The notes beneath the pieces are model-generated. The model was not told the origin of the DNA, searched no databases, and worked only from the letters and a program-made list of their open reading frames with translations. Shown here in pieces: positions 26,001-34,411 of a stretch of DNA of 64,000 bases. A program made the position numbers and the translations under genes. Location of the stretch: the NCBI GenBank assembly GCA_019694165.1, contig JAIBCL010000033.1, forward strand, positions 1-64,000. Direction: 5' to 3'. Numbering within the stretch: the stretch's first letter is position 1; every line of letters starts with the position of its first letter. This DNA comes from Verrucomicrobiaceae bacterium. Lineage in GTDB: Bacteria > Verrucomicrobiota > Verrucomicrobiia > Verrucomicrobiales > Verrucomicrobiaceae.

Positions 26001-27468
26001 CCAGCGTCTATCAAAAGAGTCAGCCATTTTTGAGTGCCATCGAGCAAGAATTCTAGCCAGAGGTGGAGCCAAAGATCATGCGTTGGAAGCACTGACAACC
26101 CTGGTCTCTACCTTGTGGAATAGCGCCGAATTTGATAACGAATTCCCCTTGGCTCTTGCCATACATGAAATTGGCCGAGTTCAGTTCGATGCTGGAAGGG
26201 TAGCTCTCAGCGTTCCGGTTTTAGCGGAGGCTTGTGAACGTCTTGAAGACATCTGCCAGAGGAGAAGCCTTTCTGAATATGAGAAGGTAATCATCATATC
26301 AACAGCAAATGAAGCCAGATTGAATCTCGCAAATGCTCTTCGCTCCAATGGACGACTAGATGAGGGCAAGGCATTGGTGGAGCGAACAATCGAATCGTGC
26401 GCAGAAAACAAAGACCTAAACGGAGTGGCAAGATCGCGCGCGTTTCTCGGGCGATTTTACACAGAACTCGGGCAATTTGAAGAGTCTGAAGCCAATTATG
26501 AACTAGCTTTGAGTGGCGCTCGACAAGCGGGGAATCGCAGCCTTGAGGCAGCGATCATTCAACATTTTGGGCTGTTGGCGCTTCGCACAAAAAAAATGTT
26601 GCGTGCGACCCAGCTACTCCACCAAGCCATTAACCTGTTTCAATCGGTTGGCGACAGCCTCAGTTTAGCCAGAACATACAATCTGCTATCCAAAGTCGAA
26701 TGTGAACATGGTAGATTTGCAGAGGCAATAGTGTGGGCTGAAAAATGTCGGTCAATCGCTCAGTTTCAAAAGGACACAGAGACCGAAGCTGCAGCCATTC
26801 AAAGCATCGGCATCGTGATTCAAAAACAGGTTGCCCAGAACTCTCGCCACTCTGATATCGAAGGATACGACAAGCGATTAGTAGACGCTATCGACCATTT
26901 ATCGCAAAGCCGATTGCTTTGGCTTGTCCTAGGGAATCAACAACACATGGCAACAAGTTCGGCGGCTCTGAGCGAGGTGCTGCTAATCAGTGGCAAGTTC
27001 GACGACGCCTATCACTACGCCAATGAATCCAGACAGCTGAGGGAGAGCCTGGATTTACCAGTAGTGAATAAGAACTACCACACCCTCTCCGAAATCGCCG
27101 AAGCCCGTGGGGACAGCGCCGCTGCCGCCGAGTGGGCGCGGAAGCGCGATGCGAAGCGCGCTGAACTCCAACGCCTCGCCCGAGGCCCTGGCCAGGGAGA
27201 CGGCGGACTGCCGGGCCAACTGCTCGAACCCTTGCAGCAACTCGCCATCGCCTGTGCCCAGGCGCAGCTGAACGAGCAGCCGCTCGGCCCGGCAGAAGAG
27301 GAAGCGCTGGCCAACCTCGATCAATTCCCCCCGCCGCTCCCCGACTTCGCCACCGCCCTGCGCGCCCTCGCCACCGGCACGCTCACCACGGTCCCCACCA
27401 CCCTGCCCGCCGAGCTTCAACAATTGCTCACCGCCATCATCGAAGCGGTCCGCAAGGCAAAAGGCTGA
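23032..27468 (+). CDS. CHAT-TIR-NB-ARC-TPR STAND protein
   Basis: 1478 residues from ATG 23032 (GTG 23005 is possible). In order: a CHAT caspase-like protease with His224 (HFDGHG) and Cys275 (LEACRSAE); a TIR domain at about 390-520 (FDLFLSHNHND, WLDKWE, candidate catalytic Glu462 in KWVEWEI); an NB-ARC/STAND ATPase with Walker A AMGGMGKTT (Lys582) and Walker B LMVWDSF (Asp656); then TPR repeats at about 900-1370. This matches bacterial immune receptors: the TPRs sense, ATP-driven assembly activates, and the effectors cut proteins and NAD+. The TPR part (about 25720-27060) is far richer in A+T than the rest. Confidence 0.85.
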   Translation: MQELRLLFSPSDGNEHRISLTAGDGKSIGVEVPFTPFLTEENFADLRWYLETYMELPDGGAVVRAERIEAEIARWGHQLHDAVFSALENKAALKALLDAPEPRELTIATSDPALLRLPWELMADAAGSLALRVSIRRQLSEPEKLLPREVQLPLRILYIVSRPENAGFIDPRVTTKALFAALDPLGAAIQLDFCRPPTLKRMGEMLREAQQAGDPYDVVHFDGHGTFMPQTQLGALCFEQSDDGTGDSKTDLVPADQFGNLLAQHQIPLVVLEACRSAEMKSIVFRSVAPRLIQAGVGSVLSMGHAVHVEAAKILLDRFYRELVNGTTIGHAVAQGRSALMTSPARWLEYGPGARTLRLQDWFLPHLYQRGLDDALLPPDLAEKQTVRQFDLFLSHNHNDSARVEAIARTLSEKHGLRVWLDKWECDPGKLEPQCEAGIRNSRFTVVAGSQTSLNSKWVEWEINKHLELNPGSEGNRLLPLKFEKLQLPPHLDDLLWVDISDPVKDNDSAAKIARLIRSTDAADASRLRGFRPPARQRDEHGPFPPAPTYGFHGRARELLLLERQFRTQRGIVLHAMGGMGKTTLATEAADWWTRSGLFRDGACFVSFEQFTSAERVVQVLGCYVHGDKFNQLPASEQRKRAIEIMQQRAVLMVWDSFESALPQFNDGAAAIGSPYTDDERSRLAELFRDLTSGPGKGAVLVTCRPGDTGLPGARRHELHGLARADSLWLLAEILQKHDLKLSDPRLTRDKLDPLLRDLADHPLSLELVGPHLKTLTPEAIRADFATLLTKFQQEAPLGPDGKPGRNSSLLASLEFSRRHLSQAAQDALPWLGLFNRGVFEHLLLDVSQIKPDSWEPIRRELQSIALVRLEDDIQINNRPFLRFHPTLATACITETSQSKPGTKERFLSTYSDLAQNVRVNLVGSNPQSAMHILALEDANWREALRMSLELNKKELAALLGEVVLSGLERDLRLSESDALTIHIADQLRGQRLSKESAIFECHRARILARGGAKDHALEALTTLVSTLWNSAEFDNEFPLALAIHEIGRVQFDAGRVALSVPVLAEACERLEDICQRRSLSEYEKVIIISTANEARLNLANALRSNGRLDEGKALVERTIESCAENKDLNGVARSRAFLGRFYTELGQFEESEANYELALSGARQAGNRSLEAAIIQHFGLLALRTKKMLRATQLLHQAINLFQSVGDSLSLARTYNLLSKVECEHGRFAEAIVWAEKCRSIAQFQKDTETEAAAIQSIGIVIQKQVAQNSRHSDIEGYDKRLVDAIDHLSQSRLLWLVLGNQQHMATSSAALSEVLLISGKFDDAYHYANESRQLRESLDLPVVNKNYHTLSEIAEARGDSAAAAEWARKRDAKRAELQRLARGPGQGDGGLPGQLLEPLQQLAIACAQAQLNEQPLGPAEEEALANLDQFPPPLPDFATALRALATGTLTTVPTTLPAELQQLLTAIIEAVRKAKG

Positions 27469-27479
27469 GAGCCTTGGCC

Positions 27480-27601
27480 AGTTGCAAAACCTCGGAGTTC
27501 GGAAGTCAGAGTTGTTGAATTCATTCTCCTGTCCCCATTCTCCTGTCATTCCAAACCATGATGACAGGAGAGCGGGGGGCAGGAGAATGGGTTTTGCAAC
27601 T
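27480..27601. repeat. Fold-back (long inverted) repeat
   Basis: AGTTGCAAAAC at 27480-27490 pairs perfectly with GTTTTGCAACT at 27591-27601. Inside it, CATTCTCCTG-CCCC (27522-27536) pairs with GGGG-CAGGAGAATG, and TCTCCTGTCAT (27539-27549) pairs with ATGACAGGAGA (27561-27571). The whole stretch would fold into one long hairpin. It begins 12 bases after the STAND gene and may act as a terminator or be a palindromic mobile repeat. Confidence 0.7.
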
Positions 27602-27606
27602 ACCTC

Positions 27607-27900
27607 CCTGTCCGGCAATTGATCTGAACCACCACATTCAGGAATCGAATGCATTGGAGCAAACGAAGAGCTTCCCCCTCAACCCAGCCCTTTGCCGGGC
27701 TTCTTTTGAAGCATCTTCTCCAGCCATCTCGCTGTCGCCCGGTTCCCCAAAGGGAGAGGGAATTGAACGAGCTGCCGCCCGGCTCTGCGAAGCTTGCTTT
27801 TCCATCGGCGCGGGAGCGCCATCGTCTCCCTCTCCCACGGGGAGAGGGCCGGGGTGAGGGGGTGGATTTCCCGTGGTTCGAGTGAGTTGCCGGACAGGCC
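27607..27900. repeat. MITE-like repeat, copy 1
   Basis: The ends are CCTGTCCGGCAA and TTGCCGGACAGG, a 12-base perfect terminal inverted repeat. The interior has GCGCGGGAGCGCC, paired CCCTCTCCC/GGGAGAGGG blocks and GAGAGGGCCGGGGTGAGGG, all shared with the copy at 39797-40042. The reverse complement of its right end aligns with the left end of that copy over about 60 bases with few mismatches. No transposase is encoded. Together with 27469-27606 it fills the gap between the STAND gene and ftsY. Confidence 0.75.
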
Positions 27901-27942
27901 GCGAGAGGCTTTGAAGCGAAGCGTTCCTTGTGAAATCGGATT

Positions 27943-28791
27943 TCACAACAACTCTTCCACAAACTGCTTCGGATCGAACGCGGCGAAATCCTCCGCGCCC
28001 TCGCCGAGGCCCACGTAGCGCGCCGGGATGCCCAGCTCCTGCTGGATGGCCACGATCACGCCGCCTTTGCCGCTGCCGTCGAGCTTGGTGACGATCAGGC
28101 CGGTGAGCGGAATGGCCTTGTGAAACTCACGTGCCTGCTGCAGCGCATTCGCGCCCGTGGTGGCATCGACCACGAGCAGCACCTCGTGCGGCGACGTGGG
28201 ATCGCGCCGGCCAAGCGTGCGGTGCACTTTTTTCAGCTCCTCCATCAGGTTGTGCTTCGTGTGAAGGCGGCCCGCCGTGTCGCAGATGAGATAGTCCGCG
28301 CTTTGTTTCAGCGCGAGTTCGTAGGCGTCGAAGCAAACCGAGGCGGGATCGCAATTCGGCGCGCCTTTCACGAGCGGGATGGCCAGCCGCTCCGACCAAA
28401 CGGTGAGCTGCTCCACGGCCGCCGCGCGGAAGGTGTCCGCCGCGGCGAGCACCACGCTGCGGCCCTTCATTTGCAGCAGGCGCGCGAGCTTCGCGGTCGA
28501 GGTGGTCTTGCCGGTGCCGTTCACGCCGACGACGAGAATGACGAAGGGCCGGTCCGCCGGCGGCATGATGGGCGGCTGCGGAGGCGGCAGAATCTGCCGC
28601 ACATGCTCGCGCGCGACCGAGACGATGTCCGCGCCCGCGAGCTTGCGGCCCTGCTTCCGCAGGTCATCCACGATCTGCATCGCAAGCTTCGGCCCCAGAT
28701 CGCCCGCAATGAGCGATGCCTCGAGGTCATCCCAGTCGATGTCGGGTTTGCCGCTGAATTTGGCGAGGAGAGATTTGAAGAAGCCGGCCAT
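27943..28791 (-). CDS. ftsY: Signal recognition particle receptor FtsY
   Basis: 282 residues, close to the NG core, with no long acidic A domain. G1 is GVNGTGKTT, followed by DTFRAAAVEQL, G3 DTAGRLHT, G4 TKLDGSGKGG and the closing GLGEGAEDFAAFDPKQFVEELL. It acts as the SRP receptor at the inner membrane, delivering ribosomes to the translocon. It is downstream of nusB on the same strand, separated by a 64-base repeat-bearing gap, so it may share the rib-nusB transcript. Confidence 0.97.
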   Translation of the reverse strand: MAGFFKSLLAKFSGKPDIDWDDLEASLIAGDLGPKLAMQIVDDLRKQGRKLAGADIVSVAREHVRQILPPPQPPIMPPADRPFVILVVGVNGTGKTTSTAKLARLLQMKGRSVVLAAADTFRAAAVEQLTVWSERLAIPLVKGAPNCDPASVCFDAYELALKQSADYLICDTAGRLHTKHNLMEELKKVHRTLGRRDPTSPHEVLLVVDATTGANALQQAREFHKAIPLTGLIVTKLDGSGKGGVIVAIQQELGIPARYVGLGEGAEDFAAFDPKQFVEELL

Positions 28792-28805
28792 GGGAGGGAA
28801 GAGGT

Positions 28806-28897
28806 CAGGGGGCAGAGGTCAGAGTGACAGAGGGCAGAAGTCAGAGCGGCAGAGGTCAGAGGTCAGAGGGTAGAGCGGCAGAGGTCGGGGCGGCAGG
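28806..28897. repeat. Short tandem GGCAGAGGTCAGAG-type repeats
   Basis: Variants of a 14-base unit (GGCAGAGGTCAGAG, plus CAGAAGTCAGAG and CAGAGTGACAGAG) recur about seven times between ftsY and nusB. The repeat continues into the nusB reading frame, where it encodes the last residues of that protein. Confidence 0.7.
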
Positions 28898-29371
28898 GGG
28901 CTGCGGTTTGTCGGTGCCGTCCTTTGTGCCACTTGGGGCCTTTCCGTCATTTTGGTCCCTTCCAGACCGCCTCGTGCCTTTCGCGATCCGGTCCAGGATG
29001 CCGTTCACAAAGCTGCCGGACTCCGCGGCACCGAACTTCTTCGCGATCTCGATCGCCTCATTGATCACGACGGGCGGCGGAGCTTCGGTCGAGTGCATCA
29101 GTTCGTAAACGGCCAGCCGCAGGATGTTGCGGTCCACGCCGGCGAGGCGGCCCATGCTGTAGTTCTCCACCGCGCCCTCGATGCATCCGTCGATCTCCGC
29201 CAGATGCGCGAGCACGCCTTTGACCAGCTCCTGCGCAAAGGCGCGCACGCCCCTCTTCGCCATGTGCAAATCCCAGAATGCCTCGTCACCGGCGGCGATG
29301 TCCGCCGGCTGCATCTCGTGGGCGAACAGATACTGCACCGCCGCCTCCCGTCCTTCGCGTCTGCGTCCCAT
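28856..29371 (-). CDS. nusB: Transcription antitermination factor NusB
   Basis: 171 residues. The N-terminus (GRRREGREAAVQYLFAHEMQP) and the core (ILRLAVYELMHSTEAPPPVVINEAIEIAKKFG, then SFVNGILDRIAK) match NusB, an RNA-binding protein of the NusB/NusE antitermination complex. After residue 131 comes about 40 residues of Pro/Ala/Ser/Asp-rich tail, partly encoded by the short tandem repeat, which is absent from ordinary NusB. Its start is three bases after ribH. Confidence 0.95.
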   Translation of the reverse strand: MGRRREGREAAVQYLFAHEMQPADIAAGDEAFWDLHMAKRGVRAFAQELVKGVLAHLAEIDGCIEGAVENYSMGRLAGVDRNILRLAVYELMHSTEAPPPVVINEAIEIAKKFGAAESGSFVNGILDRIAKGTRRSGRDQNDGKAPSGTKDGTDKPQPPAAPTSAALPSDL

Positions 29372-29373
29372 GC

Positions 29374-29889
29374 TCAGTCTTCGTTGAAGTCGGTGGACGG
29401 ACGCGAGACGCCCATGGCCTGGCGCATCTTCTTGAAAAGCTGCACCATGTTCAGCGTCGTGCGCGCCGCCTCGGTGCCGCGGTTGATCGTCACGCCGAGG
29501 CAGCGCTCCTCGGCCTGCTCTTCATTGTCGAGCAGCAGCACCTCGTGAATCACGGGCACCACATGCCGCACGGCCATCTGCTGGAGCGCATCCGTGACCG
29601 AGGCAGCCACCAGGTCCGCGTGCTCCGTCTCGCCGCGGATCACCACGCCCAGCGCCATCACGGCATCCGGCCCCGAGTGCCGCAGCGCCATCTCCACCGT
29701 GACCGGAATCTCAAACGCACCTGGCACGCGATACACCGTGATCGATGAATTCGGCGCGATCTGCTGAATCTCCTCGCTCGCCGCTTCGAGCATGCCGCTC
29801 ACGTACACGTCATGGTAAAGGCTCGCAACGATCGCGATCGCCACGCGGTCCTGCATCTCCTTCGGTCGGTTTGGAATGTTTCCTGCCAT
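29374..29889 (-). CDS. ribH: 6,7-dimethyl-8-ribityllumazine synthase
   Basis: 171 residues from the ATG at 29889; the longer open frame upstream is an overlap of ribBA and is not used. Conserved segments are AIVASLYHDVYVSGML, VPGAFEIPVTVEMA, ALGVVIRGETEHADLVA and NRGTEAARTTLNMV. It condenses the ribBA product 3,4-dihydroxy-2-butanone-4-phosphate with the pyrimidinedione to form lumazine in riboflavin synthesis. It lies in the common ribBA-ribH-nusB order. Confidence 0.96.
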   Translation of the reverse strand: MAGNIPNRPKEMQDRVAIAIVASLYHDVYVSGMLEAASEEIQQIAPNSSITVYRVPGAFEIPVTVEMALRHSGPDAVMALGVVIRGETEHADLVAASVTDALQQMAVRHVVPVIHEVLLLDNEEQAEERCLGVTINRGTEAARTTLNMVQLFKKMRQAMGVSRPSTDFNED

Positions 29890-29955
29890 CGGTTTGAATT
29901 TGAAATTCGAAATCTGAAACTTGAGGTCTGAAATCTGAAATTTGAAATCTAAGTT
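29890..29955. repeat. TTTGAAATCTGAAA-type microrepeat
   Basis: Four or five near-copies of GAAATCTGAAA/GAAATTTGAAA lie between ribBA and ribH. A shorter version of the same sequence lies at 45862-45893 before znuA. Short repeats of this kind recur between genes and probably spread as slippage-prone spacers. Confidence 0.65.
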
Positions 29956-29975
29956 TCCAAAGTGCGCCGCTGGCG

Positions 29976-31187
29976 CTAGAGCCGGTGCCCCATCTTCTTT
30001 TTCTTCGTCTCCAGGTAGCGCGCGTTGTGCACGTTCGGCTCCGACTTGATGGGAATCTGCTCGATGATCTCCAGCTTGTGACCTTGCAGGCCCACGACCT
30101 TGCGCGGGTTGTTCGTCATCAGCCGGATCTTCCGCACGCCGAGGTCGAAGAGAATCTGCGCGCCCATGCCGTAGTCGCGCAGGTCCATCGGGAAGCCGAG
30201 TTTCAAATTCGCCTCCACGGTGTCGAGACCTTCCTCCTGCAGTTTGTAAGCGTGGATTTTTGCCGCGAGTCCGATGCCGCGCCCTTCCTGCCGCATGTAG
30301 AGCAGCACGCCGCGGCCTTCCTGCTCGATGCGCTGCAGCGCCTGATGAAGCTGGCTGCCGCAATCGCAGCGGCGCGAGCCGAAGACATCGCCCGTCAAAC
30401 ACTCGCTGTGCACCCGCACGAGCACCGGCCCGCCGTCGTCGATCTGTCCCTTCGTCAGCGCCAGATGCGTCTCGCCGTCGAGCCGCGAGCGATACAGGTG
30501 CAGGTCGAAGTCGCCGTAATCCGTCGGCATCTTGATCGTCTGCTCCTTCTCCACGAGCCGCTCGCGCTCGCGGCGGTACTGGATGAGCGCGGCGATGGTG
30601 CAAATCTTCAGCTTGTGCTTCTTCGCGTAGCCAAACAGCTCCGGCAGCCGCGCCATCGAGCCGTTCTTGTTCATGATCTCGCAGATCACGCCCGCCGGTC
30701 GCAGACCCGCCAGCGTCGCCAAATCCACCGCCGCCTCCGTGTGCCCCGCGCGACGCAGCACACCGCCCGGCTTCGCGATCAGCGGAAAAATGTGGCCGGG
30801 CTGCACGAGGTCCGCCGCCACGCTCTCCGGCTGCGTCAGCACGCGGATCGTATGCGCCCGGTCCGCCGCACTGATGCCCGTGCTCACCCCGCGCGCCGCA
30901 TCCACCGACACGGTGAAATTGGTGGAAAACGAATCACGGTTCTGCTGCACCATCGCGCGCAGTTCCAGCCGCTGCGCGATCTCCGGACTCAGCGGCGCGC
31001 AGATCAGCCCGCGGCCGTTCGTCGCCATGAAGTTCACCATCTCCGGCGTGATCTTCTCCGCCGCGCAGATCAGATCGCCCTCGTTCTCGCGATCCTCGTC
31101 GTCCGTCACGATCACCATCCGCCCCTCGCGAATGTCCGCGAGCACGCTCTCCACAGAATCGAACTTGGGCTTGGATGGCATCGTCAA
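29976..31187 (-). CDS. ribBA: Bifunctional DHBP synthase / GTP cyclohydrolase II
   Basis: 403 residues. Residues 1-205 are DHBP synthase ([38 protein letters not shown]). Residues 205-403 are GTP cyclohydrolase II ([21 protein letters not shown] with zinc Cys residues, [21 protein letters not shown]). The two activities start the two branches of riboflavin synthesis. No FMN riboswitch was seen in the 171 bases upstream. ATG 31187 is used; an ATG two codons later is equally possible. Confidence 0.97.
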   Translation of the reverse strand: MTMPSKPKFDSVESVLADIREGRMVIVTDDEDRENEGDLICAAEKITPEMVNFMATNGRGLICAPLSPEIAQRLELRAMVQQNRDSFSTNFTVSVDAARGVSTGISAADRAHTIRVLTQPESVAADLVQPGHIFPLIAKPGGVLRRAGHTEAAVDLATLAGLRPAGVICEIMNKNGSMARLPELFGYAKKHKLKICTIAALIQYRRERERLVEKEQTIKMPTDYGDFDLHLYRSRLDGETHLALTKGQIDDGGPVLVRVHSECLTGDVFGSRRCDCGSQLHQALQRIEQEGRGVLLYMRQEGRGIGLAAKIHAYKLQEEGLDTVEANLKLGFPMDLRDYGMGAQILFDLGVRKIRLMTNNPRKVVGLQGHKLEIIEQIPIKSEPNVHNARYLETKKKKMGHRL

Positions 31188-31358
31188 AGATCAACCGCCG
31201 GCCCTTCGAGGGTGGCGAAGTTGAGCGACGAGAGTACCCGTCCGCGCCGCAAAATCCAGCGGCAACATGATTGGTTGCCAAAAGATCATCCCGGCGAACA
31301 CGGATGCAGCCGGACTGGCGCACAGCCCCGTCCTTCTGCGTGCCAGATCCGTCAGCGG

Positions 31359-34043
31359 TTACTCCAACCGGCGCACCTCGAGGCCGACCGCTGCGAGCAT
31401 GTCCGGGATCGCTTCGACCGTACGCCGGTCTTTGCCCTTCTCGGTGTCGGAGAGATCGTCCCATGGAATCAAATCCTCGTGCAAGGGCTGGCGCAGCCTG
31501 CGCTCCTCCATCCAGCGCTGATGCTCCATCTGCGCCATGATTTCGATTTCATGCCCTTCCAGCTTCAACACGTCCGCCGCTTTCTTCCCTTTGACGGGCA
31601 CCACCTCGCAGCGAATGGCGGCGAGCTTGGCGAGGATGTGGGAGGCCTGCTCACGGTTGGAGTTCTGATAAAACGGATCGAGCTTCTCCCAAGCCTGCAA
31701 CGACGGTTTCGCGGCCCTCGCTTCCGGAGTCTGACCGTCATCAAGCGGCCGGTCCATTTCTCCCTTTACATAGCGCGCGTGAATGTCCCGCGCGATGGCG
31801 TCCAAGTGCTCGCCGAGGGTGAGTTCGAGAGTGACAATGGAAAGGAAGGCTCCGGCATCGACATGATGACCGAGCTGTGATTCAGGCGGCAGGCAGGCGG
31901 CCTCGAACCGGGTCTGGCCTACGAGACGGCTCATCTCGATGAGTGCCTCGATCGATCGCACGCCGTGGTGGTAGTCCGCCACGGTGAGAAAGGCCCTGGC
32001 GACGGCGGGATCGATGCGCAGGTGGTCGCGCGCATCGAAGAGGGTCGGAAAGCGTTTCTTCAAATTGAAGCGCAGCACGAGGGCGCGGCGGATGAGATTA
32101 GTGCCCGCCGGCGCTCCGGGGCCGAAGACGTTGATGTGGCCGCGGAGACGGCTCAGGAAGTCGCGACCTTTGGCATCGCGGAGGTTCACCTCAACCGGAC
32201 GGCCGGTTTTTCCTTCCGGGGACGGTTTCGCGGGCCGGGCACCCGAGGGATGGAGACGCTCCGAGAACTCCTCAAAGGTGTCCGCCGTGCCGCCGGCGAA
32301 GACGAAGATGGCCTTGCCAATCTTGTATTCGAACTGGCCGTCGGAGAATTTGCCGTCCTGCATCGGAGCGAGGAAGTTCTTCAGCCAGCCGCACGGGGCG
32401 TCGCCGAGTTTGGCGTCGAACTCGTCGAAGAAAACGAGCGGGACCTTGCCGCGCACGGCAAAGTCGCGCACGCGATGGAATGCCTGGACGAGCTGCGCGG
32501 GCGAGTCCCACTGGGAGAGATTGAACTCGATCTTCTCGATCTCCACCTCGCGCACGGCCTTGGCGACGCTGGCGGCCACCTCGGTGACACCGTAGGACTT
32601 GCCGGCACCCGGCGGACCGAAGACAGCGAGGCAGAGAGGGCGCTCGGGCTTTGGCATTTGAGCGTACTCGAGCATGAGGTTCCGCACGCTCCGGAAGCTC
32701 TCGATCTCCACGCGGTCGAGCGTGGAAAGCTTCTCGAAGACGCCGCGTGGCATCGTTTTGAAAGTCTTTTCCAGCCCCTGATCGAGGACGTCTTGCGCGA
32801 GTTTCAGCATTGGCTCCTCGCGGAGCTGGTCGAGGATGCGCCAGTGGCGTTGCTTCTCGATTTCCGCGTGAGGGAGCCCGGCCTTGAGCACCGGCAGCTT
32901 CACCTTCACCAGATCAAAGCCCGCAATCTCCCCGGTGGAGAAGAGCCGCGCGGCAGACTCTTGATCAAACGGATATGCGGGCGCGCTCAGCCGATGCGCG
33001 TTGTCCGGAGCCGCTGACTCGACCGGACCGTATCCCAGATCGAGGAGACGGCGCGCGGCGAGCATGCCCTGCTTCACGGCCTCGACGAGGGGGACGGTGC
33101 CGAGCTTTGGAAAATTCTTTGCAGTGACCAGCGAGGCCGTGAGACCGGCGGCGAACACGGAACCGAATCCCGCCATCGCACCCTGGCTGGAGCGGAGGAC
33201 ATCCCCTTCCGCCAGCAGCGGCACGAACCACAACGTGGCCGCATCGAGGCTGCCGCCGCTCGTACCGGCCACGAGCGCCCCCTCGAGGCCGAAGGTGACC
33301 ACGATCCACGCGCAATTGCGGAGCTGCTGAAAGCGCATGCCGTGCGCCAGCGCCAGCCACGTCTCGAACGCCGTGCGTTCCCAGGAGAGCGAGCGGCTGA
33401 TCAGCGCGCCCGTGGCACGGAGGTCATCCGCGCTGAGCACCACCACGGTGCGCGCGGCGTGATGGGCGTGCACCTCTTTCCACAGGCTGCCCGACATCAG
33501 AGGGCGCCGGCCTTTGTAGATGATCACAGGCTCGCCGGCGGCTGCTGCAGCCCGCGTCCGCAAAGCCTCGGGCCAGGTGGTGTCGTTCGCACGGCAGCCG
33601 TTGCCAGCGTCATCGAGGAGGATGGCGTCGGCCCGCTCTACCCTAACCTCCATCTGCGCGCCCGTGTCGCTCTTGTCATCCAGTGGTCCGGCGAAACCTT
33701 CGGACCGCGCCACGCGCCAAATTTTTTTCTTGTCACCCGGGCCGCCGGACGCATCACAGCGTTCCAGGACGAGGATGGAATGGACAATCTCATCGGGAGG
33801 CACGCTCTCGAGGTGATCCCGCCGCTTCGGGCCGATGACCCGCGCGCGGGCACCCAGAGCCGCCTTCAAGGCATCAGTCGTGAGCCATGCACCGCCGCGC
33901 TCGGCGAACATGTGGACGCCGCCGCGAAGTCTCCAGTTCGGTTCGTTTTCGGTCTCAACCTCCGGCTCGATGGGCACGGCCAGCCAGTCGATGCACACAT
34001 CGCCGGCGACGGCGATGACTTTCTTGTCGGGATTCTCACTCAT
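31359..34043 (-). CDS. Pseudo-ribokinase / AAA+ ATPase / RyR-domain protein
   Basis: 894 residues from ATG 34043. Residues about 1-330 have a PfkB/ribokinase-like fold (VIAVAGDVCIDWLAV start; AMAGFGSVFAAGL at about 288-300). The usual GAGD catalytic motif reads GFGS, so the kinase is probably dead and may bind a ligand. Residues about 440-700 are an AAA+ ATPase with Walker A GPPGAGKS (Lys482) and Walker B VFFDEFD. The C-terminal 110 residues are a RyR domain (NSNREQASHILAKL, MEHQRWMEER, LIPWDDLSD) lacking the middle loop found in the other two copies here. Its start faces the channel genes across a 368-base gap. Confidence 0.8.
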   Translation of the reverse strand: MSENPDKKVIAVAGDVCIDWLAVPIEPEVETENEPNWRLRGGVHMFAERGGAWLTTDALKAALGARARVIGPKRRDHLESVPPDEIVHSILVLERCDASGGPGDKKKIWRVARSEGFAGPLDDKSDTGAQMEVRVERADAILLDDAGNGCRANDTTWPEALRTRAAAAAGEPVIIYKGRRPLMSGSLWKEVHAHHAARTVVVLSADDLRATGALISRSLSWERTAFETWLALAHGMRFQQLRNCAWIVVTFGLEGALVAGTSGGSLDAATLWFVPLLAEGDVLRSSQGAMAGFGSVFAAGLTASLVTAKNFPKLGTVPLVEAVKQGMLAARRLLDLGYGPVESAAPDNAHRLSAPAYPFDQESAARLFSTGEIAGFDLVKVKLPVLKAGLPHAEIEKQRHWRILDQLREEPMLKLAQDVLDQGLEKTFKTMPRGVFEKLSTLDRVEIESFRSVRNLMLEYAQMPKPERPLCLAVFGPPGAGKSYGVTEVAASVAKAVREVEIEKIEFNLSQWDSPAQLVQAFHRVRDFAVRGKVPLVFFDEFDAKLGDAPCGWLKNFLAPMQDGKFSDGQFEYKIGKAIFVFAGGTADTFEEFSERLHPSGARPAKPSPEGKTGRPVEVNLRDAKGRDFLSRLRGHINVFGPGAPAGTNLIRRALVLRFNLKKRFPTLFDARDHLRIDPAVARAFLTVADYHHGVRSIEALIEMSRLVGQTRFEAACLPPESQLGHHVDAGAFLSIVTLELTLGEHLDAIARDIHARYVKGEMDRPLDDGQTPEARAAKPSLQAWEKLDPFYQNSNREQASHILAKLAAIRCEVVPVKGKKAADVLKLEGHEIEIMAQMEHQRWMEERRLRQPLHEDLIPWDDLSDTEKGKDRRTVEAIPDMLAAVGLEVRRLE

Positions 34044-34411
34044 GGCTCGGGAGGCGGCGCACATCGCCGCGAATTTCCACCGAGTTTAGGAAAAAAATGT
34101 TTCCTGTGGCAAGCCCGCGTTCAACAAAACTCGCGGCATCTTTTCACCGCGCCTGTGCCGATCTTGCGGCTGCCAGCACCCGCGCACGGCACCGGCGGGG
34201 CATGGCCGCGCAGGCACCGGGGCATGTTTTCGCTTGTTTCGTTGCCGGCGTGTCGATGACCGGGCTGCCCGTCGTGCGGCACATGTGCAGTGGCGGCGGG
34301 CTGGCTGATGGTCCAGACGGGGTGCGCCTCGGATGGATGCGACTTGTTGCACAAGCATGGGAATGATCACACGATGGGGTGCTCCGTTCATCGTCATCCC
34401 GCCGCGTTCCC
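34044..34411. promoter_or_regulatory. Divergent control region of the RyR island
   Basis: 368 bases separate two oppositely facing RyR genes. It contains one A-rich stretch near 34089-34096, a 5-bp dyad CTTGT-TGC-ACAAG at 34343-34355 about 57 bases before the channel gene, and GAATGATCACACG. No strong sigma-70 promoter or riboswitch was identified. Open frames here have poor coding signs and are not called. Confidence 0.35.

Noticed and set aside
29890..30603. Upstream part of a 409-residue frame ending in RibH
   Set aside because: It overlaps ribBA in another frame; only the part from 29889 down is RibH.
31188..31358. FMN riboswitch before ribBA
   Set aside because: No conserved RFN-element blocks were seen.
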